A DNA stretch of 64,000 nt from Myotis daubentonii (taxonomy: Eukaryota > Chordata > Mammalia > Chiroptera > Vespertilionidae), in contig NC_081844.1 of assembly GCF_963259705.1 (NCBI RefSeq), forward strand, positions 29,714,294 to 29,778,293, read 5' to 3'. The notes under the pieces were generated by a model. The model had not been told where the DNA came from and made no database searches. It saw only the letters and a list, made by a program, of their open reading frames with translations. Below, one piece after another: positions 1 through 11,796 of the stretch. The translations under genes were made by a program, and so were the position numbers. Position 1 is the stretch's first letter; each line of letters starts with the position of its first letter.

Positions 1-460
1 TTCCACTCACGAGTCAGAACGCATAGTTGGAAAACAGTGATCCCTGAAGAATCTTGTGCTTTCTTGCTGCTCTGCTTACAAGGAGCTTTGAGCCTGCGGT
101 GCGGCAGCCCCCAGCCCCCAGGACCAGGGTGTGGAAGAAGGAAGCACCAGAGGACTCAGTCCAGGTGCTGGGAGGCTTCAGCGAGGAGGGCACCGAAGAG
201 TTGGGTTTTGAAAGATGAATAGGAGCTTGCCAAGTTGGGTAGGAGCCAGGAATAAGAGAACAGAAGACAGGAAATGCGTGGACTAGTCCTGGAAGTAAAA
301 GAGGGGCTGGCCAGTTTGGGAAAGGGAAAAGTATGTTTCTGTGGCTAGAATATGGGCAGAGATGAAGATGACTGTTTTGAATACTGGGTTGGAATGTTTG
401 AAATGTATTTGTATTCACTGATGGAGTCACTCATTCATTCAACAAAAATGCTGTAAACCA

Positions 461-735
461 CCCTAGCCGGTGTGTTCACAGTGGTTAGAGCCTTGGCCCA
501 AGCACCAAAGTGTTGTGGATTTGATTCCCGGTCGAGGGCATATCCCTGGTTGCAGCTTCAATCCCCAGCCCAGTGGGGGTGCGTGCCAGAGGCAACCAAT
601 TAATGTGTTTCTCTCACATCAGTGTTTCTCTCCTTCTCTCTCTTTCCCTCCCTCCCTCCCTCCTTCCCTCCCCTCCACTCTCTCTCTAAAAAATCAATGG
701 AAAATTATTCTCGGATGAGGATTAACAACAACAAA
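461..735 (+). mobile_element. VES-type SINE, older subfamily
   Basis: Starts CCCTAGCCGG, has a degenerate tRNA-like B-box region (GATTTGATTCCCGGTCGAGG), a CT-rich tail and the older-subfamily 3' end ATGAGGATTAAC followed by A-rich sequence. Confidence 0.85.
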
Positions 736-960
736 AACAGCTCCAAACCAACCTGTGCTGGGTGATCCTGGGTCCTAGAGAGGCTCACTGTCCCAGGATG
801 CGGCGGGGGATTCAGAATTAGAAATGAGCCCCCAGCCCCATGGCTAGTTTGTGGCAAAGGGAGAAGCAGGAGCCAGAATCGAGTTGGGGGGGAGCCATGG
901 GGATGGGTATGAGGCCTCCACTTGCTGAATGGGGAGGGAACCTCAATGCTTAAAGAATGA

Positions 961-1175
961 ACCCGGCTGGTGTGGTTCAGTGATGGAGCATCAACCTATG
1001 AACCAGGAGGCCATGGTTTGATTCCCAGTCAGGGCACATGCCTGGGTTGCAGGCTCAATCCTCAGTGGAGGGCGTGCAGGAGGCAGACCATCAATGATTC
1101 TCTCTCATCATTGATGTTTCTATATTTCTTTCCCTCTTCCTTCCTCTCTGAAATCAATAAAAATATATTTATTTA
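961..1175 (+). mobile_element. VES SINE
   Basis: tRNA-like head with a B-box at about 1015-1032 and the usual CT-rich body ending AAATCAATAAAAATA. It runs directly into the opposite-strand SINE at 1183, giving a tail-to-tail inverted pair. Confidence 0.85.
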
Positions 1176-1182
1176 TTTATTT

Positions 1183-1394
1183 TAATATATTTTATTGATT
1201 TTTTACAGAGAGGAAGGGAGAGAGATAGAGAGTTAGAAACATCGATGAGAGAGAAACATCGATCAGCTGCCTCCTGCACATCTCCCACTGGGGATATGCC
1301 CGCAACCCAGGCACATGCCCTTGACCGGAATCGAACCTGGGACCTTTCAGTCCACAGGCCGACGCTCTATCCACTGAGCCAAACCGGTTTCGGC
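1183..1394 (-). mobile_element. VES SINE (young-looking copy)
   Basis: On the minus strand it runs from GCCGAAACCGGTTTGGCTCA through the B-box GGTTCGATTCCGGTCAAGG to a tail of TCAATAAAATATAT. It is close to the consensus seen in many other copies in this window. Confidence 0.9.
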
Positions 1395-2954
1395 AAAAAA
1401 TATATTTAAAAAAAGAATGAGTAAATGCTCTCAAGGCATATGGAGCAAAGGGGATAGCATCTGAAAAGGTTTTGAGGTGAGAGAACAGCGGTGGCTTGAA
1501 CCAGAGCCCAGGCTGCCTGGGGGGGGGGGTGGGGGGAGGAGGGACGAAGGATGAGAGAAAGGGCTGGTGAAGTTTCCAGGGCTAACTCAAGAAGGCCTGG
1601 CAGAGGAGTGTGTGTTCTGTTGTGAGGACACTGGGCAGCCATGGGTGGCTTGAGGGCACGGGAGAGGCAATGATGTGGGGGCGGCAGGGCACCTGGTCGA
1701 TTTCACAGACAGCCAGGAGAGCCATAAAGTATATGTAACAGGAATGGGTCAGGATTGTAGGAGGGGCTGGGGCAGAAGTCAAGGTGTAGGCTGCTCCAGT
1801 TTGCACCTGCTTGTTTGGGTTTGGCGGCCTCCAGATGTGGCCTCCTTCTGGGCTGCTGACATCTTAGGAGAGTTTCAAGTAAAGTGTGAAGAAGTTTCAA
1901 GCCTCCCGGCTCCCAGAGGCAGCTGTGCTGCTGAAGTTTTCCTTAGGATCCTGCCAAAGTTCCGGAAGCTCTGAATCTCACCCTCTCCTTTCTGAAGGGA
2001 TCTCCAGAAAACTCCCTCTCAGATGCTTGGATATAAAACCAAGGGGTGGCGTGGCTGGTGGGGGACCTGCATAGACAAAGGCAGGGAGCTGGGAGTGAGT
2101 AGGACTGTGGGAGCAGGTCTCAAAGAGAGGGGGGATCAGAGCAGGAAGGGAGTGTAGGGGGGTGTAGACTGCAGTGCCTGCACCCCCAACAGCTGTCCCA
2201 CCTCCTCTCCCCTGCCGCTGGCCTCTGCCGTGTGGTGATTCCAGTCCCTGTCTTCCCAGAATGCTGTGTGACTCAGGCAGGAGACTTGCCCCCTCTGAGC
2301 CGCTGGCTGTGACTAGGAGGTCCCATGAGCTCTAAACCACACCCCCCCTTCTCTGCCTTTTTCCTCATTAACATTCACAACAAAAGCAATAATTTTGGGC
2401 ACCTCCGGTCTGCCAGGCCCTGCTTAAACCCACAAGGGCATGGTCCCTGCCCTCAGGGAGGACAGACGCCATTAATTGAATAATTACACACACGAAACTG
2501 GTACTCATGCTCATGACACATCCAGGGCCCAGACTTGATAGTTCCCTCTGGACCTCTTTTGTCCTTCCGAAAAACAGGCATTTGTGATCCCCACCCTGCT
2601 GGCCTCCTGCGGGGAGGGATCTGATTCAAGGGGACAACACCCCCTTATACTGCTCATCATTCAACAATAATTGATTGAGCCAGGCACTGTTTCAGGCTCT
2701 GGGGACACAGCGGTGATCAAAGCAGACAATGATGCCTGCCCTCCTGGGGCTGCAGAGCTGCGGGAAGGAGGAGACAGACAATAAACAGAAGTTAAGGGTT
2801 CAGAATGGTGGTATGTGCTAGGGAAGGAAAACGCATTCATTCATTTACTCAGCAAATGTTCACCGGGCACATCTTCAAAGAAGAGACCACGGTGGGGTGC
2901 CGACCGTACTTAACTCATGCAACCATGGAGAGGATGAAGCAGGCACTAGACAAC

Positions 2955-3375
2955 CCAGATGTCCATCAGCTCAACTTGGGTAAATGCAATGTGGTCTGTC
3001 CATGCCACAGACTATGACTCAGCCATGGAAAGGAGGGACGTGCTGACACTCACTGCAATGTGTTGGGCCTTGAATACACGATGCTCAGTGGGAGAAGCCA
3101 GACACAAAGGCCACACAGTGTGTGATTCCATTCATGTGACATGTCCAGAACAGGCACATCCAGAGACAGGAAGTGGGTCAGTGGGTGTCAGGGGCTGGGG
3201 GAGGAGGATGGGAGTGACTGCTAATGGGGATGGGTATTCTTTTGGGAGGTGAGGCAGTGTTCTGAAATTAGATAGTGATAATAACAATCTTGTGAATAGA
3301 CTAAGACCCACTGGCTTTACACTTTTAAAAGAATGAATTTGATAGTATGTGAATAATAGCTCAATTTAAAAACAG
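2955..3375 (+). repeat. Old LINE-1 (L1M-type) 3' end
   Basis: Contains the typical mammalian L1 ORF2-end/3'UTR wording (GATGTCCATCAGCTCAACTT, GAGAAGCCAGACACAAAGG, TGTGATTCCATTCATGTGAC). Many substitutions and no open frame. A related fragment lies at 22530-22850. Confidence 0.7.
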
Positions 3376-3507
3376 AGATTAAAAAACCTCACAGACTCTG
3401 GTGCATCCTAATTACTAAATAAATCGAAGCTATTATTATTTCAGGTAAACATAATGCAGAGATGCAAAAGTATTGATGTGTTAATTATATTGATGTTTCT
3501 TAATTTT

Positions 3508-3723
3508 TTAAAAAATATATTTTTATTGATTTCAGAGAGGAAGGGAGAGGGCAAGAGAAATAGAAACATCAATGATGAGAGAGAATCATTGATGGATGCC
3601 TCCTGCACGCCCCCTACTGGGGATCTAGCACACAATCCGGACATGTGCCCTTGACTGGAATCAAACCTGGGACCCTTAAGTCAACAGGCCAATGCTCTAT
3701 CTACTGAGCAAACTGGCTAGGGC
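3508..3723 (-). mobile_element. VES SINE
   Basis: Minus-strand copy with TTTTTATTGATTTCAGAGAGGA at its tail side and GCCCTAGCCAGTTTGCTCAG at its head. Lies head to tail with the next SINE. Confidence 0.85.
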
Positions 3724-3736
3724 TTAATTTTTTTTT

Positions 3737-3919
3737 TAAATCCTCATCCAAGGATACGTTTTTATTGATTTTTAGAGAGAGAGAAAGAGAGAAACATTGA
3801 TGTGAAAGAGAAACATAGGTCAGTTGCCTCCTCTATGTACCCCAAGCAGGAATCGAACACACAACCCTTTTTGGTGTATGTGACAATACTCCAACCAACT
3901 GAGCCACCCAGCCAGCGCT
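3737..3919 (-). mobile_element. VES SINE, older subfamily
   Basis: Minus strand. The tail side carries the AAATCCTCATCCAAGGATA signature of the older subfamily, and the head reads GCTGGCTGGGTGGCTCAG. More diverged than its neighbour. Confidence 0.8.
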
Positions 3920-5621
3920 GATGTTTATTAATTTTATTTAATCATCATAATTCCATGAAGTAGGTACTCTTATTCTCCCATTTGGCAGATGGGTAAATAA
4001 AGGCTCAGAGAGGTTGTGTTTCCTTCCCAGGGTTGCACAGCATTAATTGCCAATGCACGAAAGTTGCAAATGTTAGAAGTCCCATTGTGAAACCCAGGTC
4101 ACCTGGTCCCAGAGTCTCTCACTTAACTACAGCTCTGCAAGGCCACCCAGTTACTGAGTCATTAACAATTAATTGTGTGCATCTGAATTCCTGCGAGTAA
4201 GTCCCAGGCTGGGAGGGATTGTGGCTCGGCTGGTGCTATTGCTCCGGCCCCACCTAGCACCAACATTTGTGTGCACCTGTTAAGTGGATGTAGACAGGGT
4301 TCTGGACAGGTGACAGTGCCAGGTGGGGGTGGCGGGAGTCTGGCTATGGCAGGTTAGGACAAGTGGGCGGTCTTGGCCACGTTCATTGATTTGACTGATT
4401 CAACAAACTTTTCTTGAGTGTCTATTGGGTGCCCAGCGTGCAAGGTGTTGGGGACACAGCTGAGGATAAAACGTGTTTCTTGTCCCCACAGAAGTCACAG
4501 TCCAGTGTGTGTGTGGCACCGACAATGAAGGTGATAAGAAGGAATCATGGGCTCCTCCAGGGAAACAGTGATTTGCAGAGAAGCTGTTAGTGGGGATGGG
4601 GGAGGACAGGGTGGTTGTAGGGGCTGCGGGCTCAGCCCAGGGTGGTTGGGGTAAATGAGATGCTGAGGCAGGGAGTCAATTCAAGTCAAGCTCTCTCTTC
4701 CCCTTCTCTTCCTTTCCTTCCTCTCCTTCTCCCTCCCTTATTCTCCCACTTCTTTCTTCCTCTCTTCCTTCTTTTCCTCCCTCCCTTGACTTCTCTTTCC
4801 CTTCTTCCATGCCGATGGTAACCGGCCACATCTGTTTACCAGACACCCTGCTGGGGACTGGGTAATAAAAGAGCAAACACGCTAGCAACACATTGTGCAC
4901 AACCGTGACAGCACCTGTGCTAGGCACATGTAGGCATTTTCACATGTATGTTGGCATGTGTCATTATCGAAGTATAGCTCTTTCTCTGCTAGGGGCTGTA
5001 CCCCCATGATATGAGTAGTCATAGGCATATAGGAGAGACCAAGCGTGTCAAACTCTAGGCCGGTGGGTGTAGACTAAGTAGCCCTTGCTAACCAGGAGCC
5101 ACCAGAGAAAACAGTTCTTCAGAGTAGCCCTGTAAAGCAGCCATGCACCGGCTGGTCAACAATACATTTTCATACGAACTTAGACAAAAGAGGCTTCTTG
5201 CCAAAGAATGATATCAAAATTTGGGCTATAGAAAGGTGCGCCTGCGCAGTGCATACAGTCAAACTGCTGTGTTATTTCCTTCGGCACGTTGGCCTTGACC
5301 ATCCGGGATACTCTGATTGGGGTTCCCACAATTATCATCTACAGAAATTTACTGAGCACCTCCTGGGTGTGCCAGGCACTATTCTAGACACGGCGGGGGG
5401 GGGGGGGAGGCATGTCAAAGCAGTGAACAAAACAGCCAAATTCCGGTGGCACTCGGCTGCCTAATCCTAACCGTGGCACTCAGAGGGAGAGGCGGAAGTT
5501 GGAGCACAGAATGGCCAACAAACCCTGGCTGGATACCCATTGTGAAGGCAGGGCCTTTGTTTTCAGATACTGCTAAGGTCCTTGAGCACATAGTAGGTAC
5601 TGAAGGAATGGTTGTTGAGCA

Positions 5622-5695
5622 AATGGATGGATGGATGGATGGATGGATGGATGGATGGATGGATGGATGGATGAATGAATGAATGAATGAATGAG
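5622..5695 (+). repeat. Tetranucleotide microsatellite (GGAT)n then (GAAT)n
   Basis: About a dozen GGAT units followed by several GAAT units, with no gene-like content around them. Confidence 0.95.
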
Positions 5696-6910
5696 AAAGC
5701 ACCTGCTGGGCCTGGGACCCAGGGAGTTCAGCTCAGGTGTGTCCAGAGCTGAGGGCGAGGCTGGCCCTGGCACAATCCCAGATTGGTGCCTCTCCTGCCT
5801 TGCCGAGTCTGGGTGGGGCCAGTGGTTGGGAAACATGGGGACCCAGCCCCAGAGGGCAGGGAGGAGACCCTGGCATCTCGATGCTATCAGAGGTTCCAGA
5901 GCCAGCTGTCGCTCATTAGTCAGAGGCTCCACCTCATTCCGCACACTGGGCACCATTTAAAACGCCTGCCTCGGTTCTGCCGGCCTCTGAGTGTGGAGCA
6001 GCTACACCACTAATAAACTTGTTATTACCATCTCCCGCAACAACAATAGCAGCGGCCCTTGCTATTTCTTCAAGCAGGGGAGCCCCCTCTTTATCACTAC
6101 CACCGGCCTCATCCTCTTGTCTTGCAAGGCAGGGGCCAATCAAGTTTCAGAGTCTTCTGGAGCTGTGCAACCTCAGGGAAGTCTCTGAGATTTGCTTTTC
6201 TCATTGCCAAAGAAGAACTAGAATGCTGGACTTTGGGGTGTGTGCAAGGATTCAAAACAATCTCTGCAAAGGTGTGTGGTCAAACGATGAGAAAGTAACA
6301 GTCCTAGCGCCTTCTATCCAGAACTTTCTAGATGCAAGACCCTCTGTCAAGTGTTTTCATGCATATGATGGGTGATCCACCTGAATCTATCTTGAGGTCT
6401 GGTCAAAAAGAAATACTGATTGAGTACCTACTATATCCTGGTCCCTGAAGTTACAATGGGGAGTAGAGATAGAGAAGACACAGCCTGTGTAATCAAAACC
6501 AGGTTTAGCAGAAGAGCCAGACAGTTCCAGGGCAGCTGGACAAGTGTTAGGAAGTGGGACAGCAATGGGCACAAAGGAAGGCCACCTAATCCTGCCTTGA
6601 GGGGGTGGGAATCCGTAGGAGAAAGTGACACCCAGGCGACAGATGAAGTAGAAGTTGGCCTGGCAAGGGGGTGGCGGTGAGTGGAGAGCAGTGTTCCAGG
6701 CAGTGGGAACAGCACATACAAACTCCTGGAGGTAAGAGGTAAGAGTAAGTATGGCTCTTTCGAAGGAACTGAGTTATTCCTTCCACCAGGATTATAAAGT
6801 TGAAGGTGGAACAAATAAATGAGTAATGGAGAGAGTTTATAAGCCAAGTTTAAAAGCTTGGATATTAATTATGGGAGTCACAGATGTGTTTTATTTATTT
6901 TATTTTTAGA

Positions 6911-7130
6911 GTTTAAAGCAGGGGTCCTCAAACTTTTTAAACAGGGGGCCAGTTCACTGTCCCTCAGACCGTTGGGGGGCCGGACTATAGTTTAAAAAAA
7001 AACTATGAACAAATTCCTATGCACACTGCACATATCTTATTTTGAAGTAAAAAAACAAAACGGGAACACATACAATATTTGTATTTGCATGTGGCCCACG
7101 GGCCATAGTTTGAGGACCCCTGCTTTAAAG
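6911..7130. mobile_element. Non-autonomous hAT transposon with 8-bp target duplication
   Basis: The element proper is 6919-7122. Its inverted termini are CAGGGGTCCTCAAACTTTTT and AGTTTGAGGACCCCTG. The flanks are GTTTAAAG and CTTTAAAG, an 8-bp hAT-type duplication with one mismatch. The same family occurs at 14102-14956 and 37144-37349. It resembles hAT families known from bats (possibly OposCharlie-like); the exact family name is uncertain. Confidence 0.85.
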
Positions 7131-7154
7131 TGACAGATGTATTTTATTTTATTT

Positions 7155-7367
7155 TTTAAAATATATTTTATTGATTTTTTTTTACAGAGAGGGAGAGGAT
7201 AGAGAGTTAGAAACATCGATGAGAGAGAAACATCAATCAGCTGCCTCCTGCACACCTCCTACTGGGGATGTGCCTGAAACCAAGGTACATGCCTTTGACT
7301 GGAATTGAACCTGGGACCCTTCAGTCCGCAGGCTGATGCTCTATCCACTGAGCCAAACCAGTCAAGA
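7155..7367 (-). mobile_element. VES SINE
   Basis: Minus-strand copy with AATATATTTTATTGATTTTT at the tail side and a degraded head near TTGACTGGTTTGGCTCAG. Confidence 0.85.
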
Positions 7368-7369
7368 CT

Positions 7370-7396
7370 GTATTTTATTTTTAATTTAGAGAGAGG

Positions 7397-7452
<56 letters not shown>

Positions 7453-7482
7453 AAACATCGCGGTGAGAGAGAAACATAAATG
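7370..7482 (-). repeat. SINE remnant expanded into a (GA)n microsatellite
   Basis: An uninterrupted GA run of about 45 bases (about 7403-7448) lies in what reads as the purine-rich body of a VES SINE, followed by GAGAGAGAAACATAAATG. Confidence 0.75.
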
Positions 7483-7493
7483 ACAGATGTATT

Positions 7494-7693
7494 TTTAAAA
7501 ATATATTTTATTGATTTTTTACAGAGAGGAAGGGAGAGGGACAGAGAGTTAGAAACATCAATCAGCTGCCTCCTGCACACACCCTACTGGGGATGTGGCC
7601 GCAACCAAGGTGCACGCCCTTGACCGGAATCGAACCTGGGACCCTTGCATCTGCAGGCCGACGCTCTGTCCACTGAGCCAAACCGGTTAGGGC
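7494..7693 (-). mobile_element. VES SINE with visible target duplication
   Basis: The minus-strand SINE is flanked by ATGACAGATGTATTTT on both sides (near 7481 and 7694), a target-site duplication of about 16 bp. Confidence 0.88.
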
Positions 7694-9353
7694 ATGACAG
7701 ATGTATTTTAAATGGAGGCTTTAAAATTTCTCATTTGATATCCATGGCCCCATTTCCCCTTAGACAACCAGCTGCTCCTCCCCTACTGCTTATGGTCTCG
7801 ATGGAAGGTCCAGCAAGGTCCTCCCTCTCCTCTGGCCAAGGGTGGGATGTGGCCCAGGCTACACTCTCCAAAATGTGAATCTTGGGCTTGGACATAAAGA
7901 CTGAACATAGTTGTTTTCATTCATGCCTGAAGTTGCCCCCTGAAGAGATTGTCCATTCAAGGGTCAGAGCTGTTCTGGTTTCTGGTTTTCCTTGTCTCTG
8001 CAGTTCCTTTGATTATTGAGCTCCACATAATAAATGAACGAATGAATCAATTAAGTAGGTAACTATACACCCCCCCACACCCACACCCACACACACGTAA
8101 TATTTATAATTTAAGTTTATCAGAATCATTTTCTGTTGCTTGCTACCAAAGAAGCCTAGCTAATATACTAATGGTGATAGTTCTGTTGGATGCAAGCAAT
8201 AGAAAGCTAGCTTAAGCAAAAAACAAAACCAAAGAATCAAACAAACAATCAAAAAAGAGAGAATGTATTAGAAAAATACTGCGATATTTTAGAAAATGGA
8301 AAGATGAGTTGCTTGGGAGGACTGGGGCCTAGTGCAGGACTGAAGGATCCAGCAGAAGGGGAAATACTACCCTTGCGTGTCTGTTTTTATTCTCCGCCTC
8401 ATCTCCTCCTGGTAGCAAGGTGGCTCCCGTATCTTAAACATCATGACAATATCCCAAGGCCTTGCTAGAGCTGTCAACTGTGCGACTCAATTTTGGTAAC
8501 TCCCAGGCTCTGTGCCTGCCTCAGGTTTTAAATTCCCAAAAGAGAAAACCTGATTGGCCCTGATAGGGATAGGTGTCTGCTGCAGTGGGGTGGGATGTCG
8601 TGATACAGACAAGGCAGGCGTGTATCTGTTCTGGGGTTGCCATTGTGAACCAGGGTCTGTCCCAGAGGTGTGTGGGACCTTGTCCATTCATAGGCACAAG
8701 AGACCTTGGCATAGAAAACAAGCATGTGGGTGGGACCAAGGCCTTGGAAACCAGTTTGCCAACGCTGGGTCCTCCGCTCCTGACCTTTGAGCTGGCTCCA
8801 CCGAGACCCAAGGAGAGCCGTGGGCTTTGCAGGAATCAGGAGGACGCCTCCCTTGGGAACCTTTATAGGCTCCCAGGCCCTAGGCTCACAGAGGGTGACA
8901 CTGTATCAGGTGAATGAGTTCCCGCACCCACCACTGTGCTCTGTATTCTTGAGTCATCATCCTCAAGACCAGAGTTCTGAAAAAATAACAGAGCACCCTA
9001 GTTAACAGGGCACAGCTCCTTCACTAAGATGGGACACAGACAACGGAGAAGACCTTTATAAGAGGAAGAGTTTATCAGGGAGGCAAGGGTGTAGTTGAGC
9101 AAGCTAGATGGCTGACCTCAAATTGGCGGGTCCAGAAAACCACGAGAACACTTGTTTCTGAGCTCATGTGAGACACTCACTGTGGCCCCAATCTCCCTGG
9201 GGGAGACTTTTGAAGTCCTGTGTCAGACTTAGGGATTTTTGAGTCATTGAAATTCTGGTGCAGATATTCTTGTGACCTTAATTGTAATAGGCTAGTGGGG
9301 ACATTTGGATCAACAGCATGAAGAGGCAGGTGACATTGTGCATATGTCACAAA

Positions 9354-9737
9354 TCCTATATAATAAAAGCCTAATAGCTAAGTGTCTGGTTGTCCGGCCA
9401 TCCAATCAATCAAAGCATAATATGCTAATGACATGCTAAGGCTGTGCAACCAGCCGCTATGACACGCACTGACCACCAGGGGGCAGACGCTCAACGCAGG
9501 AGCTGCCTCCTGGTGGTCAGTGCACTCCCACAGAGGGGAGCACTGCTCAGCCAGAAGCCAGGCTCATGGCTGCTGAGTGCAGTGGGGATGGCGGAAGCCT
9601 CTCCCACCTCCGTGGAAGCGCTAAGGATGTCCGATTGCTGGCTCCCCATGGGGAGCAAGCCTAAGCCATCAGACATCCCCCAAGGGCTGAGGGTCCCCCC
9701 CCCCCAAGTGCATGAATTTCATGCACCAGGCCTCTAG
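9354..9737 (+). mobile_element. HeliBat-type non-autonomous Helitron
   Basis: Starts TCCTATATAATAAAAGCC and ends in a small palindrome (TGCATGAATTTCATGCA) followed by CCAGGCCTCTAG. It sits between A (9353) and T (9738), as Helitrons do. The interior holds an inverted TGACCACCAGGGGGCAGACG / CCTGGTGGTCAGTG stretch. No coding frame of note. Confidence 0.9.
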
Positions 9738-10029
9738 TGTAGAGATAAAGGGCTAGGGCATTGAAGTTGCTTTCTCAAGGCCCCACAATTAGTGAGGTAG
9801 CATGAATCCAATTCCATGTTACTTCGATCCTAAAGCCCATGAACTGGAAAGCTTTGGTTTCAAATGAAACACCCAATTAAAAGCAGCTTAAACAGAAAGA
9901 ACAATATCTTCTTCTTATTATTTAAATAGAAGTTCTGATGTAAATGGTTCTGGAATAGCTTAACTCAGCAGCTCAACATCATCAGGCCTCTTGGATCTTT
10001 TCATCTTTCTGCTCTGATATCTCTAGAGA

Positions 10030-10395
10030 AGTGTTTCTCAAAATATTGTCTGGGGACTCCCTGGGGTCCCATACGCCCTTTTAGAAATTCCTTGAAGTCT
10101 AAATTATTTTCATAATAATGTGGAGATATTATTTGCTTTCTTTTCACTTTGATGATCTCACAAGGATACAATGGAATCTTTCAGTGGCCAAATGATGTAT
10201 GATGGCATCATCTCTCTGATGGCCAAGGGAGTGTATGCTTGTGTAGTAAGATAATTTGAAATATTCTTAGATTTAATTTCTAATATAGTCAGTCTTGGTA
10301 GATGTAACTCCCATAAGCAGAAGGCCTTTGTGGTCCTCAATAATGTTTAAGAATGTAAGAGGGTCTTGAGACCAAAAAGTTTGAGATCTACTATT
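10030..10395. repeat. Old hAT (Charlie-like) transposon remnant
   Basis: Ends look like diverged hAT termini (AGTGTTTCTCAAA on the left, TTTGAGATCTACT on the right), and the interior wording GGGGTCCCATACGCC / GGTCTTGAGACCAAAAAG is imperfectly inverted. Family not established. Confidence 0.5.
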
Positions 10396-10878
10396 CTCAA
10401 GTATCTGTTTTTGCTTTTAGCCTAGTTTCCTCATGGTTGCAAAGAAGCTGCCACATCTTAAATATCACAATAATGTCCCAAGTCCTTTTCCCTGGGCCTG
10501 ATTTCAGTAAAGAGAATTTTCCCAGAAGTCCCTCATCAGAACTTCCATCATGTTTCATGGCCAGAATTATATCACACATTTATTCCTCAATAAATACCAT
10601 TGGCAGGCGATGGGAGTGATCCATTCCTTGGGGCCAAATCCTGCTTCCCTGAAAGCTTGTCCTCCAGATGCTTGAACATAATTCAGGTTTATTTAGCAAG
10701 GAAGAAAGGGGTGCACATAACTTAAGACACAGGCTCAGATGCATTTTGGTCCACAGGAAGTGGAATGCAAGCCTTAAGCTGCTTATTAAGAACTGACCTG
10801 AAAGTAATAGATTCATTTACATTCCTATCTCATTTGCCACACCAGGTCACAAGGGCACCGTGTATTGCAAGGAAGACT

Positions 10879-11353
10879 GGGAAATGTAGTCTTTTTTTTT
10901 TAATATATATTTTTATTGATTTTTTACAGGGAGGAAGGGAGAGAGATAGAGAGTCAGAAACATCGATGATGCCAAAACCAGTTTGGCTCAGTGGATGGAG
11001 TGTCGGCCTGCGGACTGAGGGGTCCCAGGTTCGATTCCGGTCAAGGGCATGTGCCTGGGTTGCGGGCATATCCCCAGTGGGAGATGTGCAGGAGGCGGCT
11101 GATCGATGTTTCTCTCTCATCGATGTTTCTAACTCTGTATCTCTCTCCCTTCCTCTCTGTAAAAAAAATCAATAAAATATATTTAAAAAAAAAAAAAAAA
11201 AGAAACATCGATCAGCCGCCTCCTGCACATCCCCCACCGGGGATGTGCCCGCAACCCAGGCACATGCCCTTGACCGGAATCGAACCTGGGACCTTTCAGT
11301 CCGCAAGCCGACGCTCTATCCACTGAGCCGGTTTCGGCGGGAAATGTAGTCTT
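10879..11353 (-). mobile_element. VES SINE interrupted by an inverted VES SINE
   Basis: The outer minus-strand SINE (10894-11338) is flanked by the 15-bp duplication GGGAAATGTAGTCTT (10879-10893 and 11339-11353). It is split by a plus-strand VES SINE at 10971-11201 with its own duplication GAAACATCGAT (near 10957 and at 11202). The two SINEs are opposite in direction, so this segment could fold into a long hairpin if transcribed. Confidence 0.92.
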
Positions 11354-11681
11354 GAGCTGAGTAGCTGTGTGCCTAGCTAAACTTGGGATACTATTCTTAT
11401 AAGGAAAAGGGGGAGAATGTAGGTAGAATGTTAGTAGTTAGTCTTTGCCACACCCATTGAATGAACAAATGAATCCATAGGATAATGGATGGAGTTATGG
11501 ATCTACTGATGACCCACTGACTGTACAGATGAGCTGAAAGACTTGACAAACTCTGGGTTCATTCATTGCCTGAAAGGAGATAGGTGACCAACAGGCTAAT
11601 GACTGAGGGTTTTAACAGAGGGCCAGCCCTCCTCTGCCTCCCTTGTCTGACACCCCCTCCCCATGTCCTCCTCTTCTCCAG

Positions 11682-11796
11682 TTCAGCAATGTCACCTTCT
11701 TCATCTTTGGGCCTCTCATGATGTTCCTGATGCACCCCTATGCCCAGAAACGCTCCCGCTCCATTTATGCCCTCTGTGTCCTCTTCATGGTCATAG
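11682..11796 (+). CDS. ACER1: ACER1 exon 2
   Basis: Begins after CTCTTCTCCAG in phase 0 ([14 protein letters not shown]...) and ends in a G before GTAGGT (phase 1). Encodes the first transmembrane helix and the conserved HPYAQKRSR loop. Confidence 0.95.

Larger units (their letters stand above)
1..11681 (+). other. ACER1: Inferred ACER1 intron 1 (partial), repeat-bearing, no exon found
   Basis: No coding exon was recognised here. The first ACER1 exon seen begins at 11682 in phase 0, and the missing N-terminal exon (31 codons in the human protein) was not found by reading this stretch, so it probably lies upstream of the window. Contents: VES SINEs, L2/MIR remnants (about 2655-2830, 3925-4130, 4385-4560, 5338-5450, 6414-6760), an old L1 3' end (about 2955-3370), a hAT element (6919-7122), a Helitron (9354-9737) and microsatellites. 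The stretch 7700-9350 shows nothing recognisable beyond a short CA-rich run near 8070-8096. Confidence 0.6.

Noticed and set aside
11040..11330. tRNA-like sequence (B-box GGTTCGATTCC) repeated through the window
   Set aside because: These are the tRNA-derived heads of VES SINEs, followed by the SINE body and A/T-rich tail, not tRNA genes.
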